Source: JAIBAC01 sp046331095
GTDB lineage: Bacteria > Actinomycetota > Acidimicrobiia > UBA2766
NCBI GenBank assembly: GCA_046331095.1
Contig: JAXLRM010000008.1
Span: forward strand, 82,814-146,813
Length of the DNA stretch: 64,000 nt
Direction of reading: 5' to 3'
The notes below the pieces were generated by a model. It worked only from the letters and a program-made list of their open reading frames with translations. It did not search any database and had not been told where the DNA came from. Each line of letters opens with the position of its first letter. Position 1 is the stretch's first letter. The translations under genes and the position numbers were made by a program. Below are positions 62,165 through 64,000 of the stretch, in pieces.

Positions 62165-62725
62165 TCAGTCCTCCACCGGGGCGGACGCCGCGACCTTGGC
62201 CTGGCGGTAGGCGCTGAGCAGGGCCTTGGGCGCGACGTCCTCGGGAGTCTTGCCACGCAAGCGGGCGACGTGGTCGGGGCTGCGCAAGGCACGCAGGCCT
62301 GCCGTCGTGGCATGCGCCACGTTGATCGCGTTCGCAGACCCGAGCGACTTGGCGAGGACGTCACGGACACCGGCACACTCGAGGATCGCCCTCACCGCGC
62401 CCCCGGCGATAACCCCGGTGCCTGGTGATGCCGGCTTGAGCAGGACCTTGCCGGCGGCATCCTGTCCGAGGACCTCGTGGATGATCGTCGTGCCGGCCAT
62501 CGGCACCTTGAACATGTCGCGCTTGGCGAGCTCGATCGCCTTCTGGATCGCGATCGGGACCTCCTTGGCCTTGCCGTAGCCGACACCGACGGACCCGCGC
62601 CGGTCGCCGACGACGACTAGCGCCGTGAAACTGAAGCGGCGGCCGCCTTTGACGACCTTCGCCACACGGTTGACCGCGACAACCCTCTCTTCGTAGGGGT
62701 TGCGGTCGTCGTCGCGAGGTGGCAT
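62165..62725 (-). CDS. rpsE: 30S ribosomal protein S5 (uS5)
   Basis: The 186-residue protein has the dsRBD-like RVVAVNRVAKVVKGGRRFSF and GYGKAKEVPIAIQKAIELAK. The second domain shows VIAGGAVRAILECAGVRDVLAKSLGS. Confidence 0.98.
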   Translation of the reverse strand: MPPRDDDRNPYEERVVAVNRVAKVVKGGRRFSFTALVVVGDRRGSVGVGYGKAKEVPIAIQKAIELAKRDMFKVPMAGTTIIHEVLGQDAAGKVLLKPASPGTGVIAGGAVRAILECAGVRDVLAKSLGSANAINVAHATTAGLRALRSPDHVARLRGKTPEDVAPKALLSAYRQAKVAASAPVED

Positions 62726-62739
62726 TTGTGACCCTCTCC

Positions 62740-63102
62740 TCAGAACTCGAGTCCCGCTTCGCGGGCAGCATCCGCGAGCGCCTTGACACGGCCGTGGTAC
62801 TGGTAGCCGCCGCGGTCGAAGACGACGCGGCTCACGCCCGCGGCGCGGGCGCGCTCGCCGACAGCCGCACCGACACTCCCGGCGTTGGCGACGGTCACGC
62901 CGCCGTCGACCCCGTCGGCGAGCGTCGACGCCGACGCAAGCGTGCGACCTGCGTCGTCGTCGATCACCTGGGCGTAGATGTGGTGGTTCGAGCGGAACAC
63001 GACGAGTCGCGGCCGCTCCGCAGTGCCGGCGACCTTCTTGCGGACACGCTGCTTGCGCCGCAGACGCTGGCGCGTCCTCGGATGCATCGTCTTGGAGATC
63101 AC
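62740..63102 (-). CDS. rplR: 50S ribosomal protein L18 (uL18)
   Basis: The 120-residue 5S-rRNA-binding protein shows RLRRKQRVRKKVAGTAERPR, LVVFRSNHHIYAQVIDD and the C-terminal FDRGGYQYHGRVKALADAARE. GTG 63102 (VISKTMHPRTR) is chosen for normal family length; ATG 63086 is possible. Confidence 0.96.
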   Translation of the reverse strand: MISKTMHPRTRQRLRRKQRVRKKVAGTAERPRLVVFRSNHHIYAQVIDDDAGRTLASASTLADGVDGGVTVANAGSVGAAVGERARAAGVSRVVFDRGGYQYHGRVKALADAAREAGLEF

Positions 63103-63106
63103 CTGC

Positions 63107-63643
63107 TCACGCTCCCGTCTTGCCGGCCTTGCGCCTGACGTACTCGCCGGCATAGCGGATGCCCTTGCCCTTGTACGGCTCCGGCTTGCGGATCTTTCGG
63201 ATGTCCGCCGCGACCTGTCCCACCTGCTGCTTGTCGATGCCCCGCACGACGATGCGCGTGTTCGACGGTACCTCGAACTCGATCCCCTCGGGCGGAGTCA
63301 CCTCGACAGGATGGCTGTAGCCGACCTGGATCTCGATACCCGCACCCTTCGGCGTGGCGCGGTAGCCGACTCCGACGATTTCGAGCTCGCGGACGAAGCC
63401 CTCGGTGACGCCGGTGACCATGTTGGCGAGCAGCGAACGCGTGAGGCCGTGCATCGCCCGGACGCGCGGCTGGTCGTTCGGCCGCGTCACGACGACGTCG
63501 TCGCCGTCGCGGTCGATCCTCACTTCCTCGGGCACGTCCTGTGTCAGGGTGCCCTTGGGCCCCTTGACCGTGACCGTGGTCCCGTCGACGCTGAAGTCGA
63601 CTCCCGACGGGATCACTACGGGTTTCTTGCCGATGCGGCTCAT
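63107..63643 (-). CDS. rplF: 50S ribosomal protein L6 (uL6)
   Basis: The 178-residue protein begins MSRIGKKPVVIPSGVDFSVD. It has the tandem L6 domains (TVKGPKGTLTQDVPEEV and the repeat around VEVTPPEGIEFEVPSNT) and the C-terminus GIRYAGEYVRRKAGKTGA. Confidence 0.98.
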   Translation of the reverse strand: MSRIGKKPVVIPSGVDFSVDGTTVTVKGPKGTLTQDVPEEVRIDRDGDDVVVTRPNDQPRVRAMHGLTRSLLANMVTGVTEGFVRELEIVGVGYRATPKGAGIEIQVGYSHPVEVTPPEGIEFEVPSNTRIVVRGIDKQQVGQVAADIRKIRKPEPYKGKGIRYAGEYVRRKAGKTGA

Positions 63644-63656
63644 CGCTTCTCTTCTC

Positions 63657-64000
63657 TCACCACACGTAGCAGAGGACTTCGCCACCGACCTTGTCGCGGC
63701 GGGCCTGGCGGTCCGACATCACGCCCTTGGAGGTGGAGACGATCGCGACACCGAGGCCGCCCATCACCCGGGGCAGCTCCGAAGCCTTGGCGTACACACG
63801 CAGGCCCGGCTTGGAGACGCGCTTGAGGCCCGTGATCACCCGCTCGCGCTTGTCGGTGTAGCGCATCGAGACCTCGAGCACGCGCTGGCCGCCCATCGAA
63901 CGGATCCGCGACTCCTCACTGGTCTGGTCGCGCACGGACCAGCCGTCGATGTAGCCCTCCTCCTCGAGGATTCTCGCAACTGATTGGCGCAACTTCGAGT
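63657..64000 (-). CDS. rpsH: 30S ribosomal protein S8 (uS8), 5' end outside the window
   Basis: The frame runs off the window edge (SKLRQSVARILEEEGYIDGW is the first visible sequence). About 20-25 N-terminal residues are missing. The C-terminal signature GVAIVSTSKGVMSDRQARRDKVGGEVLCYVW is present. It is the first visible gene of the ribosomal operon, which must continue with rpsN/rplE outside the window. Confidence 0.97.
   Translation of the reverse strand, partial: SKLRQSVARILEEEGYIDGWSVRDQTSEESRIRSMGGQRVLEVSMRYTDKRERVITGLKRVSKPGLRVYAKASELPRVMGGLGVAIVSTSKGVMSDRQARRDKVGGEVLCYVW

Overview
The window is high-GC, gene-dense chromosome from an actinomycete-type bacterium, most likely class Acidimicrobiia (Actinobacteriota). 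This is inferred from the frequent GTG/TTG starts, GTGA/ATGA stop-start overlaps, a CIRCE-controlled groES-groEL, a GuaB3-type IMP dehydrogenase relative beside guaA, a PucR-type regulator, a 6C-type RNA, and the gene orders glmS-nnrD-alr-tsaE-tsaB-rimI and rpsH-...-rplQ-truA. No phylogeny was run. No tRNA, rRNA, CRISPR array, transposase or phage gene was found.

Left part (1-29 kb). A partial gene and a lipase end in a 93-bp tandem repeat. Then come pcrA and an acyl-CoA synthetase/M20 amidohydrolase pair whose first gene is frameshifted. An MglA-like GTPase faces a flagellum-free chemosensory operon (MCP, CheW, hybrid CheA, receiver-GAF protein, CheR). Next are a phosphatase, an unknown 76-aa protein, guaA/guaB3, a lipoprotein, a Nudix CoA pyrophosphatase with an inositol-phosphatase-like enzyme, sdhC/sdhD with an unlisted 50-aa membrane protein in front, a FIST sensor with a hybrid histidine kinase, an ABM-domain protein, rfbC and groESL.

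Centre (29-45 kb). The conserved neighbourhood glmS ... nnrD-alr-(P1 peptidase)-udg-tsaE-tsaB-rimI // tsaD-groES-groEL is interrupted between rimI and tsaD by an 8-kb module. The module is a tightly coupled eight-gene operon: GT2, radical SAM/SPASM, DUF2064, membrane molybdopterin oxidoreductase, small membrane protein, methyltransferase, response regulator and histidine kinase. A divergent polytopic GT-C-like protein completes it. The module is bracketed by near-identical, same-orientation copies of a structured 51-bp dyad repeat (62-bp period). The same family also lies upstream of the chemosensory operon and after nnrD. This repeat-bracketed module is the best candidate here for an undescribed system.

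Right part (45-64 kb). glmS, an ABHD18-like hydrolase with a palindromic operator, glmM, rpsI and rplM (with a long acidic tail) are followed by a PucR regulator and a 6C-type RNA with four C-loop hairpins. A MerR-cupin pair with a textbook MerR promoter and a hemerythrin-like protein come next. The window ends in the distal half of the ribosomal-protein operon (truA, rplQ, rpoA, rpsD, rpsK, rpsM, rpmJ, infA, map, adk, secY, rplO, rpmD, rpsE, rplR, rplF, rpsH), cut by the window edge.
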